A stretch of DNA of 24,054 nt, from assembly GCA_030620115.1 (NCBI GenBank), contig JAUXFG010000050.1, positions 1 to 24,054 of the forward strand, written 5' to 3'. Source of the stretch: Candidatus Fermentibacterota bacterium (GTDB lineage: Bacteria; JAFGKV01). This document shows, one piece after another, positions 23,630 through 24,054 of the stretch. Each line of letters begins with the position of its first letter. The stretch's first letter is position 1. Below the pieces are notes generated by a model. That model was not told where the DNA came from. It saw nothing but the letters and a program-made list of their open reading frames with translations, and did not search any database. Made by a program: the position numbers and the translations under genes.

Positions 23630-24054
23630 ATGGCGGCCGACGACATGAAACGCTGGCACGCCATTCTGATGCTGCTCGCCAGCGTGGTGCTCTTTGGCGC
23701 CAGGACGCTCGACATCTACTGGGACGAATATGGGCGTACCGATGCCGATCACATGAGGGGCGCCGCCCTTGCCGCCCGCCATGGCGCCCTGCGGTACATC
23801 CAGGAGGTGGGCGACATCACCGATTCCACCACCTGGGCTCAATCCGGCCTCTATAGGCATGATCAGGAAGCATTCCATGCGATGATCCGGCCTCCCGGAT
23901 ACCTGGTCGTCTATGATTACCCACCGGTCTTTGCCGCCATCACGTTTCCTCTCAGTTACCTGGACGCGCCAAGCTTCGCAGCCCTGTGGTGGTTGATTTC
24001 CGTTGTGCTCTATCTCCTTTGCATCTGGAAGGTCATAGACGATCTCCGGGTCAA
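23630..24054 (+). CDS. GT87-like (DUF2029) membrane glycosyltransferase, 3' end outside the window
   Basis: The frame is open from 23564 to the window end. ATG 23630 is used as the start; ATG 23645 is an alternative, and no strong ribosome binding site distinguishes them. The first helix is RWHAILMLLASVVLFGARTLDIYW. It is followed by a periplasmic-type loop with HMRGAALAARHGALRYIQ and then GYLVVYDYPPVFAAITFPLSYLDAPSFAALWWLISVVLYLL, the YxPPxfa...PLsyl pattern of GT-C glycosyltransferases of the GT87 family, which use polyprenyl-phosphate sugars. About 141 residues are visible. Its place after the bactofilins and comM suggests envelope glycan work (inference). Confidence 0.7.
   Translation, partial: MAADDMKRWHAILMLLASVVLFGARTLDIYWDEYGRTDADHMRGAALAARHGALRYIQEVGDITDSTTWAQSGLYRHDQEAFHAMIRPPGYLVVYDYPPVFAAITFPLSYLDAPSFAALWWLISVVLYLLCIWKVIDDLRV

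Noticed and set aside
1-24054. CRISPR array, tRNA or rRNA gene, complete insertion sequence
   Set aside because: No regularly spaced identical repeats, no cloverleaf or rRNA-like sequence and no transposase reading frame were found by reading; the repeats present are short and scattered.

Overview
The window comes from a bacterium with an outer membrane: it carries two proteins with signal peptides and predicted outer-membrane beta-barrels. GC content looks moderately high by eye (not computed). Several long intergenic stretches are filled with short hairpin-forming repeats of the kind common in uncultivated bacterial lineages. The gene content (bactofilins, TPR-rich signalling proteins, a very large cytoplasmic GH13 protein, a GT87-type glycosyltransferase) does not fix the phylum and I do not assign one. 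No rRNA, tRNA, CRISPR array, intact transposon or phage gene was seen.

Layout. (1) 1-4115, plus strand: the 3' part of a TPR protein, an SH3/beta-barrel envelope protein, and a FlgO/CsgG-like lipoprotein-family protein with TPRs, closely spaced and probably one operon. It is followed by a GC-rich hairpin and a perfect 38-bp palindrome. (2) 4355-6043, plus: a GNAT acetyltransferase and a SAM methyltransferase. (3) 6044-7198: a repeat-rich region of about 1.15 kb without a convincing gene. (4) 7199-7867, plus: a small exported beta-barrel protein. (5) 12797 down to 8069, minus: a 1150-residue GH13 amylase-like protein followed by an MFS exporter. The GH13 leader holds a possible promoter and interleaved inverted repeats. 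(6) 12811-13528: a second repeat-rich intergenic region. (7) 16795 down to 13529, minus: a hexapeptide acyltransferase, an LPG-synthase/flippase-like membrane protein (stop and start codons abut) and an NtrC-type sigma-54 response regulator. (8) 17126-18988, plus, divergent from the last group: a soluble PAS histidine kinase fused to TPRs, a candidate partner of the response regulator. (9) 20065 down to 19148, minus: an RNase Z-like metallo-hydrolase, divergent from (10) a plus-strand run of PlsC-like acyltransferase, bactofilin, zinc-ribbon bactofilin, ComM/YifB ATPase and the start of a GT87-like membrane glycosyltransferase that leaves the window.

The genes suggest an envelope and signalling neighbourhood: beta-barrels, lipid and glycan acyl or glycosyl transfer, a flippase-like protein, cytoskeletal bactofilins and a two-component pair. 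The most unusual items are the histidine kinase-TPR fusion, the paired bactofilins (one with a zinc ribbon) next to comM, the GH13 leader structure, and several perfect palindromes in intergenic DNA. I did not find an obviously new multi-gene defence or mobile system.
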